Source: Mesorhizobium neociceri
GTDB taxonomy: Bacteria > Pseudomonadota > Alphaproteobacteria > Rhizobiales > Rhizobiaceae
DNA length: 64,000 nt
Direction of reading: 5' to 3'
Assembly (NCBI RefSeq): GCF_013520985.1
Contig: NZ_JACDTY010000006.1
Span: 1 to 64,000 of the forward strand
Positions 7,583-17,711 of this stretch are shown here, in pieces; positions within the stretch are counted from its first letter, which is position 1, and the number at the start of each line of letters is the position of its first letter. The translations under genes were made by a program, and so were the position numbers. The notes beneath the pieces are model-generated. The model did not search any database. It worked only from the letters and a program-made list of their open reading frames with translations, and was not told the DNA's origin.

Positions 7583-9351
7583 TGCGTAGTGCCGTTGCTG
7601 GAATGTGGCAGATATGCCGGCGGCTGCTGCGCGAGAAGCGGGCCAATTTCGCTGTCATGACGGCGCTTAGCGCGCCCGTCGCGCTGGTGCTGACGGCGTT
7701 CGCCGTCGACCAGGGTGCGCTGTTCAACGAGCGCCGCGCAGCGCAGTCGATCGTCGACCTGGCGGCGATCACTGCCGCGGCCAATCTCGCCAACGTCGAA
7801 ACGGCGGTGCTGACGACGCTGAAGGACAATGGCATCAGCTCGGTTGCCGTGCAGAAAGACGGGAAAAACGTCGCGCCGACAGCCACCAAGGCGGTGGTCC
7901 AGATTGTGCCGGGGCGCTACACCGGCTTGAGTTCGATCGCCGCCGGCAGCCGGTTCGAGGCAGGCAAGCTGCCCTACAATGCCGTGCAAGTGTTCCTGAA
8001 GAAGCAGGGCACGCTCTATTTCGGCACCTCGCTCATGGCCCCGCCGGTCATCGGCACGATGGCCACCGCAAACGCCCAGGCGCAGGCAAGCTTTTCGGTC
8101 GGCTCGAGGCTGCTCAGCGTCAATGGCGGCCTGCTCAACGCGCTCCTCAACGGGCTGGTGGGCGGCAACATCTCGCTCAGCGTGATGGACTATAATTCCC
8201 TGATCGCGGCCGACATCAACGTCCTTTCCTTTGTCGACGCGCTCGCGGTTCAGTTGCACATGACCGGGGTGTCCTATTCGGATGTGCTGGCTTCAAAGGC
8301 GAGCATCGGCCAGATCGCAACCGCCATGGCCAATGTCCCGGGGTTGGGCAACACGGCCAAGCTGGCCTTGCAGTCGGTGGCCTCGAAGGCCACCAGCACG
8401 GTCCAGATTCCACTCAGCCACCTTGTCGACCTCGGCTCGGTCGGCCGTCTGGGCCTCGGGCAAAAGCCGTCGGGCCTGGGTGTCGATACCAGCGCCATGG
8501 GAATGCTGACGGCCGCAGCCTCCCTTGCCAACGGCACCAACCAGGCCCAGCTCGACCTGGGCCTCACCGTGCCTGGCCTCACCGCCACGACGCTCAACGT
8601 TGCCATTGGCGAGCCGATGCAATCCTCGCCATGGCTGGCTGTCGGCGAGGCCGGTACCGTGGTGCGCACCGCGCAGACACGCATCAAGCTTCTGGCGTCG
8701 GTCACTGTCGGCAACAGCAATATCGGCGGCGGCACCACCCTGCTCTCCGTTACCTTGCCGCTGCATATCGAAATCGCCTATGCGGAGGCCAAGCTGACGG
8801 ACATAAGCTGTCCGACGGGCCGTCCCGAGAGCATCAAGGTCACCATCGCCACGCGCCCCGGTGTCGTCGAGGCGCATCTCGCGGCCAGCAGTGCCGACGG
8901 TAATCCCGGCGCCTTCGCCGATTTCACCAAACCGCAATCCTTCTACAACACCGAAATCGCTGCGGTGAGGCTGCTGCTCGTCCCGCTCTTGTCGGTGAAG
9001 GGCTCTGCGGCGTTTGCGATGACCAACATGAACTCGACGGACCTCGTCTTCAACTACGGCGACATCACCGCCAAGACGATCAAGACCGTCTCAACGCAGA
9101 ACCTGACGCAGTCGCTGACCACGTCGCTGGTCAAGAATCTGTCGCTGACAGCCAACGTGCTGAGCCTGCCGATCAACCTCAGCGCCCTGCTTGGAACGGT
9201 GAAGCCGGCGGTGGTGGCGCTGCTGAACAGCGTGACGGCGCCCGTCGACACGCTGGTCTACAATGTGCTTGCGGCGCTCGGTGTGAGCGTCGGCCAGGCC
9301 GATGTCCGGGTCACCGGCGCGACCTGCGGCCGCTCCGTTCTGGTGCAATAA
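7582..9351 (+). CDS. TadG-like secreted/pilus-associated protein
   Basis: A 589-residue protein. A basic N-terminus (RRLLREKRANFAVMTAL) precedes one membrane helix (APVALVLTAFAVDQGALF) and the segment NERRAAQSIVDLAAITAAANLA, the arrangement of TadG-like proteins with a DUF2134-type N-terminal half. The long remainder is beta-rich, low in Cys (one pair-like C near PTG and one at TCGR) and has no recognised catalytic motif. It is translationally coupled to the TadE-like gene. A role in surface appendages or adhesion is inferred from family only. Confidence 0.75.
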   Translation: MRSAVAGMWQICRRLLREKRANFAVMTALSAPVALVLTAFAVDQGALFNERRAAQSIVDLAAITAAANLANVETAVLTTLKDNGISSVAVQKDGKNVAPTATKAVVQIVPGRYTGLSSIAAGSRFEAGKLPYNAVQVFLKKQGTLYFGTSLMAPPVIGTMATANAQAQASFSVGSRLLSVNGGLLNALLNGLVGGNISLSVMDYNSLIAADINVLSFVDALAVQLHMTGVSYSDVLASKASIGQIATAMANVPGLGNTAKLALQSVASKATSTVQIPLSHLVDLGSVGRLGLGQKPSGLGVDTSAMGMLTAAASLANGTNQAQLDLGLTVPGLTATTLNVAIGEPMQSSPWLAVGEAGTVVRTAQTRIKLLASVTVGNSNIGGGTTLLSVTLPLHIEIAYAEAKLTDISCPTGRPESIKVTIATRPGVVEAHLAASSADGNPGAFADFTKPQSFYNTEIAAVRLLLVPLLSVKGSAAFAMTNMNSTDLVFNYGDITAKTIKTVSTQNLTQSLTTSLVKNLSLTANVLSLPINLSALLGTVKPAVVALLNSVTAPVDTLVYNVLAALGVSVGQADVRVTGATCGRSVLVQ

Positions 9352-9366
9352 AGCCCGACCTGTCGG

Positions 9367-11016
9367 TTAGCCGGCTCGTCCGACAAAGCTGCCCAGCGCC
9401 GGCAGCGACAGCCCCTCCTCCTGTAGGACCGCACCGCCACCCGGAGCTATCGTCACGACGGGCCCGAAATCCGGCGGCAGTGGCCAGTCGGCCGGCTCGT
9501 CGGCGAAATTGAAGACGCAGAGCAATGTCTCGCCTTCGCCCTGCCTGATGAAGGCAAGGACATCGCCCTCGGTTTCGAGAAAGCGGATCGAACCCTTGAC
9601 CAGAGCCGGATGCGCCTTGCGCAAGGCCAGCATCGCCCGGTAGCCGGCAAGCACGGAATTTTCGTCGCCATTCTGGATGTCGACCGCTTGGGCGCGGTGG
9701 CTGGCCGGCACCGGCAACCAAGGTTTTGCCGGGGAAAAACCGGCATTGTCGGCGCCCGCCTCCCAAACCATGGGCGTGCGGCAACCGTCCCTGCCCTTGA
9801 CCCCCGGCCAGAAACGGATGCCGACAGGATCGCGCAGATCCTCGAAGGTCAGCTCCGCCTCTTCCAGCCCAAGCTCTTCGCCCTGGTAGAGGCAGATCGA
9901 GCCGCGCAGGCAGGAGAGCAGCGCGATCGCGAATGCCGCCACCGCATTTGGATCGCCGCCCGGTCGCGTCCAGCGGCTGACATGGCGCACGACATCGTGG
10001 TTGGAGAACGCCCAGCACACCCAACCGTCGACAACGGCTGCCTCGAAGGCCTCGACGCAGCCGCGCACATGGGCGGGCGAGAATTGTGCCCCAAGCAGGT
10101 CGAAAGTGTAGCACATGTTGAGCTTGTCGCCGCCGGAGGTGTAGGCGGCGAGCGTCTGCAGCGAGCGGCCTTCGTCGCCGACTTCGCCGACACTGGCGCG
10201 GCCGCCATACTCGTCGAGCAAAGAGCGAAAGCGTCGGAGGAAATCGAGGTTCTCCGGTTGCGTCTTGTCGAACAGATGCTCCTGGAAGAGATAGGTGTTG
10301 GTTTCGCCATTGGTGCCGGCGACACTCGACGCCAAAGGCGGATTGCTGCGCAGCCAGCGATCATGGACATAGTAGTTGACCGTATCCAGGCGGAAGCCAT
10401 CGACGCCGCGTTCGAGCCAGAACCGCACTGTCTCCAGCAGCGCATCTTGAACCTCCGGATTGTGGAAATTGAGATCCGGCTGCGAAGCGAGGAAATTGTG
10501 CATGTAATATTGCCGGCGGGTCGCATCCCACTCCCAGGCCGGGCCGCCGAAGACCGACAGCCAGTTGTTGGGAGCGTTGCCGTCGGGTTTGGTGTCGGCC
10601 CAGACGTACCAGTCAGCCTTGGGGTTGTCGCGGCTGGTACGGCTTTCGACGAACCATTCGTGCTTGTCGGAGGAGTGCGACAGCACCTGGTCGATGATCA
10701 CCTTCAGGCCGAGCCGGTGCGCCTCGGCCACCAGCGCGTCGAAATCATCGAGCGTGCCGAACATCGGATCGACCGCTTGATAGTCCGAGACGTCGTAACC
10801 CATATCGGCCATTGGCGACTTGAAGAAGGGCGACAGCCAGACGGCGTCGACGCCCAGCGAGGCGACGTGCGCCAGCCGCGATGTGATGCCTGAGAGATCG
10901 CCGCTGCCGTCGCCGGTCGTGTCCTGGAACGAGCGCGGATAGATCTGGTAGATGACGCAGCCGCGCCAGCAGTCGACGCTCTGTTCAGGCCCCTGCTCGG
11001 TATTGCCGTCGGCCAT
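9367..11016 (-). CDS. Alpha-glucosidase, GH13 family
   Basis: A 549-residue cytoplasmic GH13 enzyme, probably an oligo-alpha-glucosidase of the rhizobial AglA type, hydrolysing terminal alpha-glucose from short maltodextrins or related sugars. It opens with VIYQIYPRSFQDTTGDGSGD, and the conserved regions are GVDGFRLDTVNYY (nucleophile Asp), SVGEVGDE (acid/base Glu) and WAFSNHDVVRH. The Ca-binding-like DTTGDGSGD loop is present. The ATG at 11016 overlaps the glgX TAA (TAATG), so the two are coupled. A frame open to 11169 has no family similarity. Trehalose-6-phosphate hydrolase or sucrose isomerase are related alternatives; glycogen context favours maltodextrin use. Confidence 0.85.
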   Translation of the reverse strand: MADGNTEQGPEQSVDCWRGCVIYQIYPRSFQDTTGDGSGDLSGITSRLAHVASLGVDAVWLSPFFKSPMADMGYDVSDYQAVDPMFGTLDDFDALVAEAHRLGLKVIIDQVLSHSSDKHEWFVESRTSRDNPKADWYVWADTKPDGNAPNNWLSVFGGPAWEWDATRRQYYMHNFLASQPDLNFHNPEVQDALLETVRFWLERGVDGFRLDTVNYYVHDRWLRSNPPLASSVAGTNGETNTYLFQEHLFDKTQPENLDFLRRFRSLLDEYGGRASVGEVGDEGRSLQTLAAYTSGGDKLNMCYTFDLLGAQFSPAHVRGCVEAFEAAVVDGWVCWAFSNHDVVRHVSRWTRPGGDPNAVAAFAIALLSCLRGSICLYQGEELGLEEAELTFEDLRDPVGIRFWPGVKGRDGCRTPMVWEAGADNAGFSPAKPWLPVPASHRAQAVDIQNGDENSVLAGYRAMLALRKAHPALVKGSIRFLETEGDVLAFIRQGEGETLLCVFNFADEPADWPLPPDFGPVVTIAPGGGAVLQEEGLSLPALGSFVGRAG

Positions 11017-13016
11017 TATTTGCTCTTCCTCGCGCGGTCCTTCGGGATCCGGCGTTCGATCATGAAACTGACACTTCGGCCGGACAGCGGGCGCGCAAGG
11101 TCGATCGCCTGCGTTTCGACAGCCGGCTGCCATTGGAACCCTTCCCGTACGGGCAGGGTGAAGACGCATTGACGGCGGTCGCCGTTGACGATGACGGCAA
11201 GGCGGCCTCCTTCCGTATCGCCGAGCAGCATGATGAGGCGATGGCGCGCGGCATCGTTCCAGTCGGCTTCGCCAAGCGGCGCGCCGGTCTCGGTCAACCA
11301 GGCGACATCGGGCACATCCGAACCGGCCGGCGGCTCCCCGGTGAGGAAGCGCGGGTCGGCAAGCGCTGAAACCGCGCGGCGGAGTGCCGCGAGCGCCGAC
11401 ACATGGGCTTCCAGCGCGAGATCGCGCCCGGCCCAGTCGAGCCAGGTGATGGCGTTGTCCTGCGCATAGGCGTTGTTGTTGCCCTTTTGCGTGCGGCCGA
11501 ATTCGTCGCCCGCCGTCAGCATGATCGTGCCGCGCGAAGCAAACAAGGTGGTGAGCAGCGCGCGGCGGTCACCGGAACGGGCCTCAGCAATCGCCTTGTC
11601 GGAGGTCTCGCCCTCGACGCCATTGTTCCAGGACAGGTTCTCACTGTGGCCGTCGCGGTTCTTCTCGCCATTGGCCTGGTTGTGCTTGGCCTCATAGGCG
11701 ACGATGTCGGCCAAGGTCATGCCGTCATGCGCGGCGATGAAATTCACCGTCCGGCTGGTGCTGAGCCCTTCTTTGGCGAAGATATCGGACGAGCCGGCGA
11801 GCCGTGTGGCCAGCGCACCGACGGCGCCAGCATCGCCGCGCCAGAAGCGCCTGACATCGTCACGGTAGCGGTCGTTCCATTCCAGATATGGCGGGCGGAA
11901 ATTGCCGAGCTGGTAGCCGTTCGGACCGATGTCCCAGGGCTCGGCGATCAGCACCCTGTCGGCAAGGATGGGATCGCCAGCGATGGCTTGAAGCAAGGGC
12001 GCTTCCGGATCGAAAACGCCATCGACGCGGCCGAGAACCGGCGCCAGGTCGAAGCGGAAACCGTCGACGCCGGCATGGCGGGCGAAATGGCGAAGCGTGT
12101 CGAGCACCATCTCCCGAACGATAGGATGATCACAAGCGACCGTGTTGCCGGTGCCGGTGTCATTGACCAGCCGGTTGTCGGCTTCATGTCTGTAATAGGC
12201 CTGGTTGTCCAGCCCGCGCAGCGACAGCGTCGGGCCGAGTCGGTCGCTCTCGCCGGTGTGGTTGAAGACGAGATCGAGGATGATGCCGATACCAGCTTTG
12301 CGCAGCGCCGCCACCGTATCGCGCAATTCGGCGAGGCCACCGGGCGCCAGGCGCGGGTCAAGCGCCATGAAGGTGACGGGGTTGTAGCCCCAGGCATTGC
12401 TTAGGCCGAGCGGCGGCAGATGGCGCTCATCGATCCATGCCGTCACCGGCATCAGTTCGACGGCGGAGACACCGATCTTTTTCAAATGTTCGATGATGGC
12501 CGGATGGGCAAGGGCCGCAATGGTGCCGCGCTGGGCTTCCGGCACGTCCGGATGCAGCTTGGTGAAGGAGCGGACATTGAGTTCGTAGATCAGGCCGCCG
12601 GGCTGAAACAGCGACGGCTTGGCCGGCATCGGCTTCGGCAAAACCCGCGCAATGGTCTTCGGCATCAGAGCCGCGGTGTCGGCGCCTTCGTTGCGCCGTG
12701 CCGCAAGCCGCCAGTGGTGGGCATAGGGCCGGTCGATCTCGACGGCGTAGGGATCGGTGAGCAGCTTGTCGGGATCGAACCACAGCCCGCGCTCGGGCGC
12801 ATAGTCGCCGTCGGCGCGAAAACCGTAGCGGGTGCCGGCAGCGAGGCCGGCGACGAACAGCGCATGCACGCCTTCGCCTTCCGGCTGGAGCTCAAGCCGG
12901 TCGATTTCGCGCGCGCCGGTTTCGTCGAAGATCGACACCCAGAGGCGTCGCGCCGACGACGACCATGCGGCGAAGCGGATGCCATCGCGGGTGGTAGTGG
13001 AGCCGAGTTGGGTCAT
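11016..13016 (-). CDS. glgX: Glycogen debranching enzyme GlgX
   Basis: A 666-residue isoamylase-type GH13 enzyme that cuts alpha-1,6 branches of phosphorylase-limit glycogen. An N-terminal CBM48-like domain (about residues 1-110) precedes the barrel. Conserved regions are GVDGFRFDLAPVLG (nucleophile), LIAEPWDIGP (acid/base) and NFIAAHDGMTLADIV; GRTQKGNNNAYAQDN is the typical C-terminal loop. The ATG at 13016 has GGGGGAG upstream; the frame continues to 13112 only by reading into a palindromic repeat. It lies after pgm across that repeat and is coupled to the alpha-glucosidase gene. Confidence 0.93.
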   Translation of the reverse strand: MTQLGSTTTRDGIRFAAWSSSARRLWVSIFDETGAREIDRLELQPEGEGVHALFVAGLAAGTRYGFRADGDYAPERGLWFDPDKLLTDPYAVEIDRPYAHHWRLAARRNEGADTAALMPKTIARVLPKPMPAKPSLFQPGGLIYELNVRSFTKLHPDVPEAQRGTIAALAHPAIIEHLKKIGVSAVELMPVTAWIDERHLPPLGLSNAWGYNPVTFMALDPRLAPGGLAELRDTVAALRKAGIGIILDLVFNHTGESDRLGPTLSLRGLDNQAYYRHEADNRLVNDTGTGNTVACDHPIVREMVLDTLRHFARHAGVDGFRFDLAPVLGRVDGVFDPEAPLLQAIAGDPILADRVLIAEPWDIGPNGYQLGNFRPPYLEWNDRYRDDVRRFWRGDAGAVGALATRLAGSSDIFAKEGLSTSRTVNFIAAHDGMTLADIVAYEAKHNQANGEKNRDGHSENLSWNNGVEGETSDKAIAEARSGDRRALLTTLFASRGTIMLTAGDEFGRTQKGNNNAYAQDNAITWLDWAGRDLALEAHVSALAALRRAVSALADPRFLTGEPPAGSDVPDVAWLTETGAPLGEADWNDAARHRLIMLLGDTEGGRLAVIVNGDRRQCVFTLPVREGFQWQPAVETQAIDLARPLSGRSVSFMIERRIPKDRARKSK

Positions 13017-13025
13017 GCAGTCTCC

Positions 13026-13169
13026 CCCTTCTCCCCTTGTGGGAGAAGGTGTCGCCGAAGGCGACGGATGAGGGGTGCTCCAGCTTGGCACCGACTGCGA
13101 TCCGTCCAACACCCCTCAACCGTCTCGGCGCTGCGCGCCGATCCACCTTCTCCCACAAGGGGAGAAGGG
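13026..13169. repeat. 144-bp palindromic element with 25-bp perfect terminal arms
   Basis: The ends 13026-13050 and 13145-13169 are exact reverse complements over 25 bp, beginning CCCTTCTCCCC. Inside, GATGAGGGGTG and a CACCCCTCAAC-like segment form a second, imperfect stem. The design resembles the RIME-type palindromic mosaic elements of rhizobia. It fills the pgm-glgX gap, and its edge supplies the purine-rich ribosome site of glgX. Confidence 0.8.
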
Positions 13170-13188
13170 AAAGCGCGCGCAGCCACTC

Positions 13189-14820
<1,632 letters not shown>

Positions 14821-16266
14821 TCAGGCAACCCTTTTCGAAAGCAACAGGCGGTAGAGTTCAACGTATTTGTCGGCGCTCTTGTCCCAGGAGACATCGGCCT
14901 TCATGCCCTGGCGCTGTATCTGTTCCCAGACGGCGGGATTTGAATGCGCGTCGACCAGCCGGCGGATGGCGTGCAGCATGGCGCCGCCATTGTTGGGCGC
15001 GAACTGGAAGCCGGTGGCGACACCTGCCGAGATCGCTGCCTCATTGGCGTCGATGATGGTGTCGGCAAGGCCGCCGGTACGGGCAACAACCGGCACGCAG
15101 CCATAGCGCAGGCCGTAGAGCTGGGTCAGCCCGCAAGGCTCGAAGCGCGAGGGGATGACGATGGCGTCGCAGCCACCCTGCATGGTGTGGGAAAGCCCCT
15201 CGTCATAGCCGACGACGACGCCGATGCGGCCGCGATGGCGGGCGGCGGCGGCAAGCAGCGCGCCTTCCAGCCCGGCATCGCCCGAGCCGAGGATCGCCAG
15301 CCGAGCGCCGGTGGCGACGACGCCGTCGACCACCGCCGCCAGTATGTCCATGCCCTTTTGCCAGGTCAGCCGGCTGATGACGCAGACGATCGGGCTGTCG
15401 TCGCGTTCGAGGCTGAAGCGATCCTCGACAACCGCCCGGTTGGGAAGGCGAGCCTTGAGCGTCTGCGCGGAATAGGCCGACACCAGATGCTTGTCGGTCT
15501 CTGGGTTCCAGATGTCGGTGTCGATGCCGTTGACGATGCCGTAGAGGTCCGAGGATCGCATGTTGATCAGGCCGTCGAGGCCCATGCCGAATTCCGGTGA
15601 GCGGATTTCCTGCGCATAGGTCGGGCTCACCGTGGTGATCGCCCAGGCCGCCTGCAGGCCGGCCTTGAGGAAGCCGACGCCGCCATAATATTCGACGCCA
15701 TCGAGCGCCATCGCCACCGCCGGCAGGCCAAGCTCGCCAAAAATGCCGGCGCCGAACTGGCCCTGGAAGGCAAGGTTGTGCACGGTGATCAGCGACGGCA
15801 CGCCGACCGCCTTGCCGTAACGCATATAGGCGAGCGTCATTGCCGACTGCCAGTCATGGGCGTGCACCAGATCCGGCTGGTAGCCTGATATGGCGCCGCC
15901 GGCGATGTCGCCGCCGACCTGGCTCAACGCCGCGAAGCGCCGCCAATTGTCGGGCCAGTCGGCGCCGGCCGCATTACCGTATGGCCCGCCGGGCCGGTCG
16001 TAGAGATGCGGCGCGTCGAGCACGAACAGATCGAGCCCGGCAATCTGCACGGCATGGACCGAAGCCTTGCCGCCCTGCAGCAGCGGGTACTGGTAGACGG
16101 CCTTCTTTTTCTTGAAGGCGCCCATCACCTGCGGAAAGCCCGGGATGAGCGTGCGCATGGTCACGCCTTTGGCGGCCAGTGCGATCGGCAGTGCGCCGGT
16201 CACGTCGGCAAGTCCGCCGGTCTTGATCAGCGGGAAGATTTCGGGCGTGACCGACAGAACCTGCAT
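14821..16266 (-). CDS. glgA: Glycogen synthase (ADP-glucose)
   Basis: A 481-residue GT5 enzyme that extends alpha-1,4-glucan from ADP-glucose. The N-terminal [22 protein letters not shown] carries the ADP-glucose binding KTGGLADV (KxGGL type); the C-terminal domain has [19 protein letters not shown] with the conserved Glu, and GGLADT. The ATG at 16266 is used because it begins at the conserved domain and has CAGGGAC upstream; a longer frame to 16311 adds a charged tail. It follows glgC across a 68-bp palindromic repeat. Confidence 0.95.
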   Translation of the reverse strand: MQVLSVTPEIFPLIKTGGLADVTGALPIALAAKGVTMRTLIPGFPQVMGAFKKKKAVYQYPLLQGGKASVHAVQIAGLDLFVLDAPHLYDRPGGPYGNAAGADWPDNWRRFAALSQVGGDIAGGAISGYQPDLVHAHDWQSAMTLAYMRYGKAVGVPSLITVHNLAFQGQFGAGIFGELGLPAVAMALDGVEYYGGVGFLKAGLQAAWAITTVSPTYAQEIRSPEFGMGLDGLINMRSSDLYGIVNGIDTDIWNPETDKHLVSAYSAQTLKARLPNRAVVEDRFSLERDDSPIVCVISRLTWQKGMDILAAVVDGVVATGARLAILGSGDAGLEGALLAAAARHRGRIGVVVGYDEGLSHTMQGGCDAIVIPSRFEPCGLTQLYGLRYGCVPVVARTGGLADTIIDANEAAISAGVATGFQFAPNNGGAMLHAIRRLVDAHSNPAVWEQIQRQGMKADVSWDKSADKYVELYRLLLSKRVA

Positions 16267-16300
16267 GCGTCTATCGTCCCTGTCTAACTCTTTGTTTTTC

Positions 16301-16368
16301 GCAATTCCCAAGGGAAAGCGCTACGCGCTTTTCCCGGGAAAACCGTTTCATACTTTTCCTGGAATTGC
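16301..16368 (-). repeat. Palindromic intergenic repeat, copy 1 (glgC-glgA)
   Basis: A 68-bp unit bounded by GCAATTCC and GGAATTGC with internal stems (GGGAAAGCGC / GCGCTTTTCCC and CCCGGGAAAA). It begins one base after the glgC stop codon. Copy 2 at 38004-38070 is nearly identical and a shorter copy lies at 57926-57969. It may fold at the 3' end of the glgC message. Confidence 0.85.
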
Positions 16369-16369
16369 T

Positions 16370-17635
16370 TCACAGCTTCAGCTTGTCGATCATGTCCTGC
16401 GTGACCAGGCAGATGCCCTTTTCCGAGACGCGGAAACGTTTGGCGTCAAGGACGGGGTCTTCGCCAACCACCAGCCCTTCCGGTATCCTTACACCGTGGT
16501 CGATGACGACACGCTTCAACTTTGCGTTCCGGCCGACATGAACGTCGGGCAGCATGACGACTTCTTCCAGCGTCGAATAGGAGTTGATGCGCGCGCCGGT
16601 GAAGATCAGGCTGCGCTTCAGCGACGCGCCTGAGACGATGCAGTCGCCCGACACCAGCGAGGAGACGGCCGAACCGCGGCGGCCATCCTCGTCATGCACG
16701 AACTTTGCCGGCGGCTTCAATTCGGCATAGGTCCAGATCGGCCAGTCGCGGTCGTAGAGGTCGAGTTCGGGAGTAATATCGGTCAAGTCGATATTGGCTT
16801 CCCAATAGGCGTCGACGGTGCCGACATCGCGCCAATAGGCCTCGTTCTCGGCGGTCGAGCGCACGCAGGATTTGGCGAAGCGATGCGCGATCGCCTTACC
16901 GTGCTGGACGATGTAGGGGATGATGTCCTTGCCGAAGTCGCGGCTGGAACCTGGCTCGGCGGCATCGCGGCGCAGCTGTTCCATCAGGAACTTGGTCTTG
17001 AAGACATAAATGCCCATCGAGGCCAGCGCGAATTCCGGCTTGTCGGGAATGCCGGGCGGATCGGCGGGCTTTTCGACGAAGGCGATGATGTTGTCCTTAC
17101 CGTCGACATGCATGACGCCGAAGCCGGTCGCTTCCATGCGCGGCACTTCGAGGCAGCCGACGGTGACATCGGCATTGGCATCGACGTGCTGACGCAGCAT
17201 CAGCTCATAGTCCATCTTGTAGATGTGGTCGCCGGCAAGGATCACCATATATTCGGGGCCATAGGCCTCGATGATATCGATGTTCTGGTAGACGGCGTCG
17301 GCCGTGCCTTCATACCACTGCGTTTCCGAGACACGCTGGCTGGCCGGCAGGATATCAAAACTTTCGTTTCGCTCGGGGCGCAGGAAGTTCCAGCCGCGCT
17401 GCAGGTGGCGGATCAGCGAATGCGCCTTGTACTGGGTGGCGACACCGAGGCGGCGAATGCCGGAGTTGAGCGCATTGGACAGCGCGAAATCGATGATGCG
17501 CGTCTTGCCGCCGAAATAGACGGCCGGCTTGGCGCGGCGGTCGGTCAACTCCTTGAGCCGGCTGCCGCGGCCGCCGGCCAGCACATAGGCCATGGCATCG
17601 CGCGCCAGCGGCTGGGTTCTCTTCAAGTCTGCCAT
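16370..17635 (-). CDS. glgC: Glucose-1-phosphate adenylyltransferase
   Basis: A 421-residue enzyme that makes ADP-glucose from glucose 1-phosphate and ATP, the committed and allosteric step of glycogen synthesis. The N-terminus has [20 protein letters not shown] with the pyrophosphorylase loop and activator-site residues; [10 protein letters not shown], the [11 protein letters not shown] metal region and the FVEKP motif follow. The C-terminal left-handed helix domain (about residues 290-421) contains the [16 protein letters not shown] pattern. GGGAGGG precedes the ATG. It lies between glgB and glgA. Confidence 0.96.
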   Translation of the reverse strand: MADLKRTQPLARDAMAYVLAGGRGSRLKELTDRRAKPAVYFGGKTRIIDFALSNALNSGIRRLGVATQYKAHSLIRHLQRGWNFLRPERNESFDILPASQRVSETQWYEGTADAVYQNIDIIEAYGPEYMVILAGDHIYKMDYELMLRQHVDANADVTVGCLEVPRMEATGFGVMHVDGKDNIIAFVEKPADPPGIPDKPEFALASMGIYVFKTKFLMEQLRRDAAEPGSSRDFGKDIIPYIVQHGKAIAHRFAKSCVRSTAENEAYWRDVGTVDAYWEANIDLTDITPELDLYDRDWPIWTYAELKPPAKFVHDEDGRRGSAVSSLVSGDCIVSGASLKRSLIFTGARINSYSTLEEVVMLPDVHVGRNAKLKRVVIDHGVRIPEGLVVGEDPVLDAKRFRVSEKGICLVTQDMIDKLKL

Positions 17636-17672
17636 TTTTACCCTCCCAAATTACCAGTCTGGAGCATCGCTC

Positions 17673-17711
17673 AGTCCGCAACGAGTTGACGGACCTAGTC
17701 CGCAACGAGTT
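17673..17711 (-). repeat. 15-bp direct repeat spanning the glgB stop codon
   Basis: On the mRNA strand AACTCGTTGCGGACT occurs at 17711-17697, encoding the end of GlgB up to the first base of its TAG stop, and again at 17687-17673, downstream of the stop. The copies are nine bases apart. Confidence 0.85.

Noticed and set aside
9352..9366. Bidirectional terminator between the TadG-like and alpha-glucosidase genes
   Set aside because: Only a five-base stem (CCGAC/GTCGG) without T-run is present.
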